The notes below the pieces were generated by a model. That model did not search any database. It saw only the letters and a list, made by a program, of their open reading frames with translations, and was not told where the DNA came from. Below, piece by piece: positions 37,501 through 47,800 of a stretch of 64,000 nucleotides of DNA (its first letter is position 1; the number at the start of each line of letters is the position of its first letter). The stretch is taken from contig NW_026945731.1 in assembly GCF_034702125.1 (NCBI RefSeq), positions 660,118 through 724,117 of the forward strand. The letters are read 5' to 3'. The translations under genes and the position numbers were made by a program. The DNA is from Engraulis encrasicolus (Eukaryota; Chordata; Actinopteri; Clupeiformes; Engraulidae).

Positions 37501-40500
37501 ATGAACCTGCTCCAGGTACTCGTGTACCTTGATGATTTAATCGTGTTTGGGAAGTCCTTAGAGGAACACGAAGAGCGGCTTCTCAAAGTACTCGACAGAC
37601 TCGAGGAAGTGGGACTTAAGCTTTCACTTGACAAGTGCCAGTTTTGCCAACCCAAGGTGAAATATGTTGGGCACATAATATCTGCAGACGGCATTGCCAC
37701 AGATCCTGACAAGGTGCAGGCAGTCACCAACTGGCCTCAGCCGACAGATCTGAAATCTTTGAGGTCATTCTTAGGATTCTGCGGATATTATAGGAGGTTC
37801 GTGGCCAACTATTCAGCAATCATCAGACCCCTCACTGAACTTACCAAAGGGTATGCACCAACTCAGAAAGGCAAGAGGAATGTCAAAGAGAAGGATAAGA
37901 CCTACTTCAAAGACTCAGAACCATTTGGAGACCGATGGGACCAATCGTGCACAGATGCATTCCGTCGCATCATCCAATGCCTCACTCAAGCGCCAGTCCT
38001 TGCGTTTGCAGACGCCAACAAGCCATACATCTTACACACCGACGCCAGCTTGAAAGGGCTTGGTGCTGTCTTGTATCAAGAACACCCAGAAGGACTTAGG
38101 CCAGTTGCTTACGCAAGCAGAAGAGTGAGTGCTACTGAACAACGTTATCCCGTGCACCAACTTGAATTCTTAGCACTGAAGTGGGCGATTGTGGATAAAT
38201 TCCATGATTACCTGTACGGAGCTAAATTCACAGTCCTAACAGATAACAACCCGTTGACCTATGTGCTGACGACAGCCAAGTTGAATGCAACAGGACATCG
38301 CTGGCTGGCGGCCTTAGCCACATACGACTTTGACATCAAGTATCGGCCCGGCAAGTCAAACATTGATGCCGACCTGCTTTCCAGAATAATGGCTGAAGGG
38401 ACGGAGATACCGCAGAGTGGAGTGAAATCCATTTGCCAGAGGGTGTGTGCTACCGATAATGCTGGAACACCGCACAGATATGTGGACCAGTTAGGCGCTT
38501 CCCCTGAGTGCATTCCTGAGGTGTTCGCTTTCCCCACTCACCTGAATCTGTACTCTCTGAAGCAAATGTCCAGATCTGAACTGCTAGAAGCGCAGCAGAA
38601 GGATGACAATATCCGGAGAGTGATGGAAGCCATGAGAGATGGAAAGTGGCCGAATGACAAGGAACTACCCTATGAACTCACATTGTTCAAAAGAGAGAGA
38701 GACCGTCTTGCGCTGAAAGATGGACTGCTACACAGAACAAGCGAGCGACCTTCCGGAGAACTGGTAACACAGCTGGTGCTGCCTGCTGAGTTCCGAAGGG
38801 CCGTCCTGCGATCCCTACATGATGACATGGGACATCTGGGAGGGGAACGGCTGTTCGACTTGCTGCGTAGTAGGTTCTATTGGCCCAAGATGGCAGCAGA
38901 CGCTGAACAGTACGCCAAAGACTGTGGAGAGTGTGTCTTACGAAAAACACCTTGCAAGAGGGCGGCACCCCTACACCAGATCAAGAGTAGTGGGCCAATG
39001 GACCTTGTTTGCATAGATTTCCTCTCCATGGAACCAGACTCAAAAGGGATCAGTAATGTGTTGGTCGTGACAGATCATTTCACGCGGTACGCCCAGGCAT
39101 TTCCGGCGAGGAACCAGAAAGCCCTCACCGTAGCCAAAATCCTGGTCGAGAAGTACTTTGTGCATTATGGCCTGCCATGCCGAATTCATTCTGACCAAGG
39201 CAGGGACTTTGAAAGTAAGCTGATTCGAGAGCTCCTGATGATCCTTGGGGTGCGGAAATCCAGGACTACGCCCTATCATCCGCAAGGGGATCCACAACCC
39301 GAGAGATTCAACAGAACTTTACTGTCCATGTTAGCGACCTTGGGGCATGAAAAGAAACGATCGTGGAGCCAGCACATTCCATACGTCGTCCATGCCTACA
39401 ACAGTACGAAATGTGATTCGACTGGATTTTCACCGTATCTACTGATGTTCGGCCGAGAAGCAAAGTTGCCGGTAGATCTGTGTTTCGGTACTTCGGTTGA
39501 TGGAGCTGGAGACAGACATCATTCCAAGTATGTGGAGAAACTGAAGAAGGATCTGCAGAAAGCTTATGAACTCGCGAACAAGTCATCTGACAAGACGCAT
39601 CAAAGAAATAAGAGAGCGTATGATCAGAAAGTTCGTTTCCAGACTGTTGACATTGGTGACAGAGTGCTCCTGAGAAACTTAGGGTTGAAAGGAAAACACA
39701 AACTCGAAAGCCGCTGGAACTCAGTGCCCTATGTCGTGGTCGGAAGATTACCCAACTTACCAGTATACAAAGTGAGGCCTGAAGATGGAAAAGGTGGAGT
39801 GAAGACCATGCACCGAGATCATCTCTTGCCCATAAGTCAGTCCTTGAGAATGCCAGACGTCAAAGGTCCTGAACAGTTGCCTGTGAGACCTCAGACAAGG
39901 TTGCAGAAGAGGACAAGAACAACAGAAAGATCCAAAAGAACTGTGGAAAGAACACCGGATATGGATAATGATGACACGGATTCATCCTCAGAAATGGAGT
40001 ATGGACGTACTCGTGGATCCTACTGGAGAGGTCTGCGTGAACTCTTGCCAAAAGAGGCCCACAGAGAGCCCAGTGCTGCAGATACCAGAAGGGATGACGA
40101 TCCGGAGGTCCAAGAACCCATTGAAGAGGATGAAAGAGTCTCAAGTGACCATGAGGAGGAGATAGTAGTTGAGGAAGAACCCGAAAGAGTCTCTGACCAT
40201 GATGAATCTCCTAAACCTGATCAAGACCAAGATGAGGAGTCGTCTCAGGCAGAAGATGATGTCAGCAGAAACGCCTCTGACACTGATCTCTCTGACTCTG
40301 AGCCAGACCAAGTACACCAAGTAGTTGAAATACCTGTTAAAACTCCTAGAGGAAAATCTAGTACTCCATTTAAGGTTGAGCGTGATCTTAGATCTAGCTC
40401 TAGATCTAGAAGACCTGTAAAACCTGTCATCCGTTTAACATACGATGAACCTGGAAAAGCTAGTGATACGCCGATCACTATTGTCCACAAGGGCATTGTT

Positions 40501-40518
40501 ATTAAACTAGGTTATTGA
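34543..40518 (+). CDS. Gypsy Gag-Pol polyprotein, 1991 codons
   Basis: One frame encodes Gag, protease, reverse transcriptase, RNase H and integrase, with no internal stop. The start ATG at 34543 lies 169 bp after the 5' LTR. Residues 1-70 and about 160-350 look like the PNMA-type Gag (N-terminal RNA-binding-like fold, then capsid). A CCHC knuckle lies at 456-469 (CYRCGEQGHFANKC). The protease signature is D546-S-G-S. Reverse transcriptase has MCIDYRTLN, SVLDLRSGYYQI and YLDD at 995-998. RNase H has HTDAS with D1167. Integrase has the HHCC finger (H1426, H1431, C1461, C1464) and the triad D1492, D1551, E1587, exactly 35 residues between the last two. After a chromodomain-less C-terminus, a Glu/Asp/Ser-rich tail spans about 1800-1960. 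All key residues are present, so the product could be active. Confidence 0.95.
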   Translation: MDITSVQSELATELREWCQGEFLNEDNALLALVPKGYEVEDIEKTLATVKAWGRVRVRGRRFNTKLDRLSVLCETKEKIDPTKVPSEVKSLTAEEFWPVIVAGERPDPDEANQTPLKNLLDASASNSSAESIIRAVGDVLSKIEKPSGENSSYRRLRMFSGTLPTPVGEEALEHWLEQARLMVEESDCSSKEKRRRIMECLRGPALAVVKAVRTAEADVTPAECLDAIESAFGAAESGEDLYFEFRLLQQGKDEKLSDFLRRLEQSLTKVVSKGGIPPSRVDLVRVEQLLRGAIHSDLMLIQLKIRERKLKPPKFLELLAEIRAEEEYAAARVKLSSSVHRVHANKEVDSRQTEILTLKAEIKELKSLFAAMNTKPCQEVSDDDKELSPVPVSVAESCENAEVAALKKQVRRLQNKLTKGPKDSQAPANALRVQPSKPAHNSQKPQKVKASDECICYRCGEQGHFANKCQNAENQSKVIQKLIQSLKKAKTGQSPSPEAKSPETVCLSRKSEVAEAGGSQFPKGLIGPPSVVHIRVNGHPCEAVLDSGSQITIIFETWYKQHLPDVPINPVSGLAIWGLSENSYPYLGYVVVDMEFPECISGSKESISVLALICPGPRTPDQIPVILGTNASLFKRLAKICRETAGVDIAQTLGIRTEEVVQPSPELGEGEEDVGCIQWMGPGPLTLPAGRVCQAICQVMTEKSFDQEVLMVDASPTVPLPAGLLLQPMVVPGPEVNVNHFRVIVRNESVRDTVLPVGTVMGNLCPADAVRPALQSKKTSSTEVTERFDPSLIDFGDSPIPEHWKSRLRNKLSERANAFSLHEWDVGLARGVEHHIRLSDTRPFRERSRRLAPADIEDVRRHLRDLLNSGIIKESRSPYASPIVVARKKNGSVRMCIDYRTLNTRTVPDQYTTPRIDDALDCLTGSRWFSVLDLRSGYYQIAMAEPDKEKTAFICPLGFYEFERMPQGITGAPATFQRLMERAVGDMNLLQVLVYLDDLIVFGKSLEEHEERLLKVLDRLEEVGLKLSLDKCQFCQPKVKYVGHIISADGIATDPDKVQAVTNWPQPTDLKSLRSFLGFCGYYRRFVANYSAIIRPLTELTKGYAPTQKGKRNVKEKDKTYFKDSEPFGDRWDQSCTDAFRRIIQCLTQAPVLAFADANKPYILHTDASLKGLGAVLYQEHPEGLRPVAYASRRVSATEQRYPVHQLEFLALKWAIVDKFHDYLYGAKFTVLTDNNPLTYVLTTAKLNATGHRWLAALATYDFDIKYRPGKSNIDADLLSRIMAEGTEIPQSGVKSICQRVCATDNAGTPHRYVDQLGASPECIPEVFAFPTHLNLYSLKQMSRSELLEAQQKDDNIRRVMEAMRDGKWPNDKELPYELTLFKRERDRLALKDGLLHRTSERPSGELVTQLVLPAEFRRAVLRSLHDDMGHLGGERLFDLLRSRFYWPKMAADAEQYAKDCGECVLRKTPCKRAAPLHQIKSSGPMDLVCIDFLSMEPDSKGISNVLVVTDHFTRYAQAFPARNQKALTVAKILVEKYFVHYGLPCRIHSDQGRDFESKLIRELLMILGVRKSRTTPYHPQGDPQPERFNRTLLSMLATLGHEKKRSWSQHIPYVVHAYNSTKCDSTGFSPYLLMFGREAKLPVDLCFGTSVDGAGDRHHSKYVEKLKKDLQKAYELANKSSDKTHQRNKRAYDQKVRFQTVDIGDRVLLRNLGLKGKHKLESRWNSVPYVVVGRLPNLPVYKVRPEDGKGGVKTMHRDHLLPISQSLRMPDVKGPEQLPVRPQTRLQKRTRTTERSKRTVERTPDMDNDDTDSSSEMEYGRTRGSYWRGLRELLPKEAHREPSAADTRRDDDPEVQEPIEEDERVSSDHEEEIVVEEEPERVSDHDESPKPDQDQDEESSQAEDDVSRNASDTDLSDSEPDQVHQVVEIPVKTPRGKSSTPFKVERDLRSSSRSRRPVKPVIRLTYDEPGKASDTPITIVHKGIVIKLGY

Positions 40519-40581
40519 TGCTAAAAGTAGTTTAATAATCTTTCCTTACTGTGTGTGTCTCATGAGGACATGCAGACAGTT

Positions 40582-40594
40582 AGAAGGGGGAGGA
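40582..40594 (+). promoter_or_regulatory. Polypurine tract of the Gypsy element
   Basis: AGAAGGGGGAGGA directly abuts the 3' LTR, the expected place for plus-strand priming. Confidence 0.85.
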
Positions 40595-40867
40595 TGTAGC
40601 CCTGTGAGAATTTAATATCCTTTAATAATAAATAGTTGGTATAATAAATACTTTCAATAAATACTGTTCATAATTAGAATAAATAAGTTCTAGTTTAAAA
40701 GGTTAAAATATTAAGAGCTTTGATAATGAGAGTTCATTACATTGGGAGTGTGGTGACGTCATGTTTAAAACGAGGATGTAATGTAATATGCATTGAGAGT
40801 TTCTTGAATGTATATTTTTGTTTGCTTTACTATTATTTTCTGAAGGGTTTAAATGTCTGAAAGATGT

Positions 40868-41491
40868 ATGGAATAGCGGACGACGAGGTGTCCCGATATC
40901 AAGGGAAATAATGGACGAGGCGGAGCGTTCTAAACAGCCCGACGGCGCAGCCGAAGGGCTGTTCGCTTCGCCAAGTCCATTTTCCCTTGATATCGGGACA
41001 CCTCGTCGTCCGCTATTCCGCTTATCACCCGGTTACCAGCATTTAAGTATTAATTTATTAATATGTTGATCTAAGGCTTCGTGAGAAAGTAGATTCACCA
41101 CTGCGCTTGGTGCGTTGCCATGGGCACCACTTCCTAATCTAGTGAGACGCGCCTCTATCGGAGGCATGTAAGGACGCGCGCAGAATGTTGGTGACTTGAC
41201 AACCAAATGCAATAGAATTGACGACTGGGTTTTTGACTTGACAACCAGATGCGATAGAATTAGTAACAGGGTCTTGACTAGACAACCAGATGCGATAGAA
41301 CTAACGACGCGGTCTTGACTAGACAACCAGATGCGATAGAACTAGTAACGGCACTTCGCCAGAAAGTTAGAGAAGAAGCAACTTGGACGCCCGCACGCCC
41401 GCATTACATCATAGGTGTCCTGCTACCGGGGAATAAAGGACACCTGCTCAGCCAATCAGAAGACGTTGCATCTGCTCACTGGGTGATAAGT
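40868..41491. mobile_element. Insertion in the 3' LTR, starting with a hairpin
   Basis: The 5' LTR gives the empty site (GATGT followed by TTATATT). The insert begins with a 150 bp inverted repeat (40870-41019): 39 bp perfect arms at 40870-40908 and 40981-41019, then a further imperfect stem towards a CGGCGCAGCCG loop. CTTATCACCC at about 41021 and GGGTGATAAG at 41481-41490 are inverted and may be the ends of an inner element. GT may be a 2 bp duplication. The family is not recognised. Confidence 0.7.
41192..41356. repeat. 41-42 bp tandem repeat, four copies
   Basis: TGACTTGACAACCAGATGCG and GATAGAA units start at 41192, 41234, 41275 and 41316, inside the insertion in the Gypsy 3' LTR. Confidence 0.9.
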
Positions 41492-42602
41492 TTATATTAA
41501 TGTCAGAGAAGTTTCTGAAGATGCATAATATTTCGTTATGTCTTAATTTCTGTAACCAATCAGAAGCTAGAGAGTGGAGAGGTCGCAGGAAGTGTAGTAG
41601 TTGAGACTTGGAGCAGAAGGAGAAACCGGAGAAACTGATGTGTGCATGTGAAGCCGGATTCCGTGAAGATAAGTTAAAATGGAAATGTGTAACCCATGTA
41701 TTTCTGACCAGTAGACATAGTAGTAACAGAAGTGAACAACGAGTGAGCTTATTTCGTTGCTACAATGACTTTGGGACTGTTTAAGAAGACCTACTGCCAC
41801 TCGCGGTAAAAGTTCAGGCAGTCGCCATTCATGTTAATGTAAGCTTTCATTGTGAGTTAGCTTTGTCGTGTGCTTTCGAAAACGGACATTGTTCGCCAGT
41901 CCGGAGAACAAGTTGTGTCGCGTGAGGAGCCAGAGGACATTGTCTAATCCATGGGAGAAGTTTACAGCCGTCGAAAACATCGTTTGGAGACAAGGTGTCG
42001 AGGTGCGGTGCAACACGCGTTGTGCATGCATGCAGCTCGTGGACGCTGCGCTGCGTGTGCTTGCTGGAGCAAGGAACCTTTTCTCTCATTCACCATCACG
42101 TCTCGTTTGCCGTCTACTCTGAGTAATTCTACGCACTCAAGCATCTCTACTTCTTCTAAGCGCTGACTTTGGGGTATTTTAGTAGTTTGCCGGCTTAAGT
42201 TTCCTTTTGTATTTTCTATTACTGAGTATTTACAAGTGTATTACTGTGAAGGTATTTGAATGTGATATTGATTCATGGTTTGAATAACTGAAAGGTATTT
42301 TGGTTTAAGCTGAACTAAGGAATATATCTAACGTTTATTTAAAGCTATACCCAAGGGGTAAAGGATATTTTTGGTTTATAACTGAAAGAGAGTGAACTAT
42401 TTACAATTCATCTAAACTTAATTAATTTATGTATGTGTGTGTTTTATGTGTGAATTTAAAGTAAAGTAACATTTATTTTAAAACTGACTGATTTACTTAT
42501 TAAAACCAAAGGTATAACCTAATAACTTATTAGTTATAAAGGACTTAGGGTAGCTAAACCCCTGTGTAATTCCCTGTAAGGAGCAAAGGGGCGCTACATT
42601 CT

Positions 42603-43275
42603 GATAAATGTTCTACATGCATCCGTCTGGAGCACGACTCACATCAGACAGAACAAATGGTTCAAATTACAATACAGTCAAAGTCAGAAGTCAAAGGGTG
42701 AATCCCATTACAACCCTTAGCCCTACGCCGATCCCCTTTGCCTCCGTTTTGCGCGTCCACGTGTAGGCGTAGTGCCATCCCGATTCACGTTCAGACAGAG
42801 GGGTAGGGGTTCGGCGAAGGGCTTTCATTCCCTCTGCGCGGAGATTTTCAGACACCTCACTCCACGGACGGAGGGCTTCGACAGATTTCCCTGAATGCAT
42901 TGCGATTGCGTTTAAAAATGGGCGGCAAACCGCGGCATCCACAACAGCACACAAGATTAAGTATTTTCGCCGCAATTGTCGGTTTTAAAGTGGTAATAAT
43001 TATTCCATTGTACTAAGGTTAACATTGTCCTAATGTGTGATGGACCTTTTCTCCGTGAAACGCACATGAAAAAAAATCTATTTTTAACGCTATTAACGTC
43101 AACCTAATGCATGGAATTAGTGACAGCTGTGAGTGTCATTCCGTGATTGTTGAAGGGGCATCCCAATCCATAGGGGTTGCGTTTCAAGCCCTACACCTTT
43201 GCGGCTTTGTTTGAAAGCACGAGGGGCAAGAGGAAGGCAAAGGGGTTGGGGTGGAGATTAGTAATGGGAAAGGCC
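42603..43275. other. Possible MITE with imperfect ends
   Basis: GGGTGAATCCCATTACAACC near 42696 and, on the complement, GGCCTTTCCCATTACTAATC near 43274 are similar inverted ends. Between them lie GGGGTAGGGG/CCCCTTTGCC-type subterminal words. A target duplication was not resolved. Confidence 0.4.
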
Positions 43276-43309
43276 CAAACTATCTCCATCATTATGTAGT
43301 ACAAGTGCA

Positions 43310-43480
43310 TCCCCTCCCTCTTCCTCTCTCCCACCAACCTCCTCCCACCTCCTCCTTGATGGCAGTGCACACCCCCTCCCCTCCCTCTCCCACCAACCTC
43401 CTCCCACCTCCTCCTTGATGGCAGTGCACACCCCCTCCCCTCCCTCTCCCACCTCCTCCTTGATGGCAGTGCACACCCCC
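43310..43480. repeat. Minisatellite hosting the BEL insertion
   Basis: Imperfect units of CTCCTCCTTGATGGCAGTGC and ACACCCCCTCCCCTCCCTCTCCCAC. The array breaks at CCCCC at 43480, and its interrupted unit resumes at 51990 with CCCCCTCCCCTCCCTCTCCC. Confidence 0.85.
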
Positions 43481-44558
43481 TGTTTCGGAATTCCCCCCGA
43501 ACAGGGCATCAAACAGCAGCAGGCGGAAATAACTCTTATGGGTTCTTTATTTTCTTTGTGTTAATTTCTTAGTTCATTTTTTCCATAGTTTTTTGGTTAG
43601 TTCCCATACAGTCTTTAGGTTATTAACCTGCAGATCCCAAATACAAGAGTACAAGAAAATAGCGAGTCAACTTTGTGCACATATAAACCAGCAATATTAT
43701 CTAAACATCTAGAAAGTTCATAAATAAGTGTGCAGCATGAGTCATGAGACCCCACAAACATGATAGCCAGGTAGCCATATGCAGAAACATTAATGCAACA
43801 TCAAACAGCATCAAGACATTATGATTAAAGTACATAGCATTGCACAATAAACATAGCACTGCATAACCCAATTTAGATATTTAAATGACATTCAACATTA
43901 CATAAGCAGTTCTACACTACAGCTACCAGAATGCATTGCTACCAGTTAACCCAAAGATTAGAGTACAAATTAGAAAGCTGAGCTGGTGCAGCTCCAATAT
44001 TAAAATTAACCCTCATGTATTTGACCATAAATAATCAGACTTAACCTGCCCCACTAATCAAAGCCAAGAGAACAAACAATATAAAGCAGTCCATTGCAGT
44101 ACTACAGTTAATTCAATCAGTAGTGAATCACCAGAAAACGGAAGAGAGCCGAACTACACTACCCATAATTCCGTTCGCTGCACCAAGAATCAGCTGGCTA
44201 ATGTTGCTACAAACACCACTCGCGACGGCAACAACAGTGCGAGTATCGAGCTCAAACAGTTTAGAGTTACGAGCGGCAAGCTTACAAAAGAGACAGTTAA
44301 CCACAAGTTGATTTACACATTTAAAATACCATTAAACTACCGCAGCTTAGAGAAGTGAGAGACAGCGGACTTACCATTGGCGAGCTGCTTGTTTGATGAA
44401 AACGCCATTAAGGATTTTGGACTTCCCGCTGCATTTAAGCACGCATGCGTTTTGACGCCTGGGATTTCATTGGATCACCCCGGTAAGTCCTCTCCCTCTC
44501 ACTCAAGCCACGTATAGGATAAACACCTCCCCTTTGCAAATACCCAGTGAACGCAACA
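43481..44558 (-). repeat. BEL/Pao 3' LTR
   Basis: Plus-strand ends are TGTTTCGGAATTCC and GTGAACGCAACA. It is paired with 50912-51989, of equal length. Confidence 0.95.
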
Positions 44559-44567
44559 CCTCCCACT
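44559..44567 (-). promoter_or_regulatory. Short polypurine tract of the BEL/Pao element
   Basis: On the minus strand, AGTGGGAGG immediately precedes the 3' LTR. It is short but in the expected position. Confidence 0.55.
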
Positions 44568-44816
44568 TGACCGAATTGTTCCTGGATACAGTGAGGTCAC
44601 AATCATATTTCATCAAAGTTTTTTTTTTTTTTTTTTCTCATAGCACCCAAGTGTCTCATTTGATTCTTTGTGTGGTGCAATGTGGCGCTATGAAAAGGCG
44701 GCAGCGTTCAGCGTACACCGCATGTTTGTGTGTGCAATGGGCAGGCAGCGGCAGCGTTCAGCGTGCACCGTGCGTGTGTGCGTATTTATTGTGTAAACAG
44801 CGGCAGCTGGGGGATT

Positions 44817-47800
44817 TTAGTCTTCCACAGGAAGAAGGACGACCAGCCTTCTTACATCTCTCCTGATGACCACCGTGGGCATCGGAGAGCAGCTTTTCTT
44901 ACGGTAACCTGCCTGGGAAGCCGGAGTGCCAGCGCAAGTGGTGATGTCTGCATCTCGGACAACCCCTTTGTTGTCAGGGTAGACCGACAGAATTCGGCCT
45001 AGGCGAAACTGGCTCCTCAAGGCGTTGGGGTCAGCGACCCAAACTAGGTCGCCGACTTGAACATTCCTCTCAGACCTGTGCCACTTCTGTCGGATGAAGA
45101 GGTTTGGGCCGGCAAGCTCTCTCCACTTAGCCCAGAAACGATCCACCCCAATTTGGATGGCTCGCAGCCGGCGCCAGGAATGAGTCGCGAGGACGAGGCT
45201 AGAGGTGTCACCTCCAGGCGACGCTCGGCCCAGGATGAGAGAGTTCGGGGTTAAATACTCAATGGAGTTTTCTTGCTCTTGGGCTCTAGCATCTATTGGA
45301 CGTTCGTTTGTCAGGTTGGCTGCCTGATACAAAAGGGTTTGGAGTTCTCCCCATGTGAGAGAACCTGTGGTTCCGCCAAGGCTCATAAGCGCCCTCTTCA
45401 AGAGCTTAACAGCTGCCTCTGCAGCTCCATTTCTATGGGGTGCGTCTGCAGGATGAAACTCCCACTTCCACTCAGTACCATTTTTGGCGGCCACAGTCTC
45501 GATGGGCAAGGCTTGGAGACAATCAAGGTACTTGTAAAGTTGCAGAAGGGCTGGTTTAGCGCCAATGAAGTTGGTCCCTCGATCAGACCATAGTTTTCTG
45601 GGATGCCCCCTGAGGGCGACGAAGCGGGAGTAAGCCTGGAGAAAGCTTTCTGCAGACTGGTCATCCGTGAGGTCCGCATGGACTGCTCGGGAGGCCATAC
45701 AGCAGTAGACAATACCCCAGACTTTCTTTGTGGTTCTTCGCTTAACAGAGTCCTTCACTTCAAAGGGGCCAAAGAGATCAAGGGTAGTGAACTCAAATGG
45801 ACTGGCTCTTTGGGTGCGTTCTGGAGGTAGATCGCTCATCACTTGTTGGCAGAGTTGAGCCCTTCGCTTGATACAAGTGATGCAATCGTTAAGTATTTTC
45901 TTAACCAGCCTCCGTCCCTGCGTGATCCAAGCTTTCTTCCGTGTTCGTAGGAGGGTGGCGGCAACACCTTCATGATTTTCTTCATGGGCCTCTCTGACTA
46001 GCAGGGTTGCAAGCCACGATTGGTATGGGATCAATGGCACAGCAATTTTGTCCTCGTCCCAGCTTTGGACCCTTCCTCCGCAGATGAAGAGACCAGTTAC
46101 ATCATCTCTCTGGACGACCAGACGATCAAGAGTTGTGTCTTGAAACTTGATTCCATCTTGAGCCTCCAGAGCCAGGAATTTGAATGCAACTGCTCTCTCT
46201 TCAGCTGACAGGTAAGTACTTTCCTCCCACTTTGAGCAGCCAGGGGTTCTGGAGGGTCTACGCAGCCAGAAGTCCACTGCCCTCTTCAGCCAGCCGATAG
46301 AGCCACACAAACGAGTCAGGGAGCTGATTCTTTCGGGCTTGACCAGCTTCACAAGGGCCACGATGGATGGGCTTGACCATTTGAAGGTTTGATCTTCTGC
46401 TGCTATGACCGCCGCAGAGAAAGCCTTCCTTTGGAGGCCTCCAATCTCTTCAGAGACAGAGGGGAGGATTTCTCTGGCAGTTTTCACGGGCCAGCTTTCG
46501 AAGGGAAGCTTGAGAAATCCAGGGCCTTCTTGCCAGGCTGATCCTTCAGCAAGGTCCTCAGGGGTAGACCCCCTTGTGATGAGATCGGCAATGTTTTCTT
46601 TTCCTTCGACCCATCTCCAGTTGTCGACAGACCCTGCTTTTTGGATTTCTCCGATCCGATTGGCAAAGAATGTCTGATAGCCATAGCTATCCTTTTGGAT
46701 AGCTGCTAGAATCGTCTGGCTGTCGACAAAATGGATCCATCTGTCGACCTGGATATGACAATGTTTTTCAAAGTAGGTCTTCAAGCGTGTAGCGAACACA
46801 GCGCCGCATAGCTCCGCCTTGATAACATCACCCTTTTGGTCTAGTGGGGTGAGTTTAGCTTTAGACTCGACCAGCTTTACAACAACTTTGCCTTCTACTG
46901 TCTCCCAGCGAAGATAGAGCACTGCTCCATAAGAAGCTTCACTGCCGTCAGAGAATGTGATCCCCATGGGCCGGCCCAGGGCTCCATGGGGTGTAAGGCT
47001 CCTGGCAAATTTCACCTGGCTGAGTCTTACACACTGCTCGAACAGTGTTATTGCAGCTTCTCGGAGATGCTGAGGGAGAGGCTCATCCCAGGTGTCCTTG
47101 GCAGGACGGTCTTTTCCAGCCTCCTGAAAGGACTGCCTTACAAGCATGACTCCCCGTTGCTTGATGGGGGAGGCTAAGCCAATGGGATCGTAAAACCCTG
47201 CAATCTGACTCAGTAGCATTCGTCGGGTAAGAGGGTCAGGGGTGCCTTCCCTGACCTCCTTTTCTTGCAGGTCTAGCCCAGTCCTCATTTTTCCTCGTCG
47301 CTTTGAGAAGTTGACAGATGTGAGTAAGTGCAGGTTGTCCGTCTCAGGCTCATAACCTACACCAAGAGCCTTGTTTTCCTCATCCTGCATTTGGTTTGGG
47401 AGGATCAACATTTTAGGCTCTGCCGTCCTGTGGTCGCAGGAGCTGGTGGGATCCTCTCCCCTCCCACTTTGGCCAGTCAGGACCCAAGGTTTGAGTAAGA
47501 AGCCTCCTGCTTGTAGGATTTCTTCCACTCTTTTAGTCATCTTGATCAAGGCTTGGAGGTCATCATGGGATGTTAAGATGTCATCGACGTAGCAGTCCTC
47601 GGTCAAGATGCGACGCTCTGCAAGCATGGTTGCAAACTGGGGCAGGTTGGCAGTTTCCCTCAGGGCCACCTGAGCGATGCAGCCGGCAGGCTTGTCTCCG
47701 ATGTTGACTCTGACGACAGCATACTCGCCGATTTCCTCCTTGGGGTCATCCCTCCAGAGGAACCGATGGAGATGTACATCTCCGAGGGCCGCATACAATC

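Larger units (their letters stand above)
32990..42598 (+). mobile_element. Complete Ty3/Gypsy LTR retrotransposon
   Basis: Two LTRs with TGTAGC...GCTACA ends bracket a single gag-pol frame. The 4 bp TTCT occurs on both sides (32986-32989 and 42599-42602). The LTRs differ by roughly twenty substitutions and a few small indels by eye (about 1.5-2 percent), apart from a 624 bp insertion in the 3' LTR. A primer-binding-like site follows the 5' LTR and a purine tract precedes the 3' LTR. The element is structurally intact but moderately old. Confidence 0.95.
40595..42598 (+). repeat. Gypsy 3' LTR with a 0.6 kb insertion (2004 bp)
   Basis: It is collinear with the 5' LTR except for foreign sequence at about 40868-41491. 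Without that insertion it would be 1380 bp. The insertion happened after, or in one copy during, integration, because the 5' LTR lacks it. Confidence 0.95.

Noticed and set aside
44123..44311. A 62-codon frame present in both BEL LTRs
   Set aside because: It lies antisense to the element in both LTR copies and is explained by LTR identity alone.
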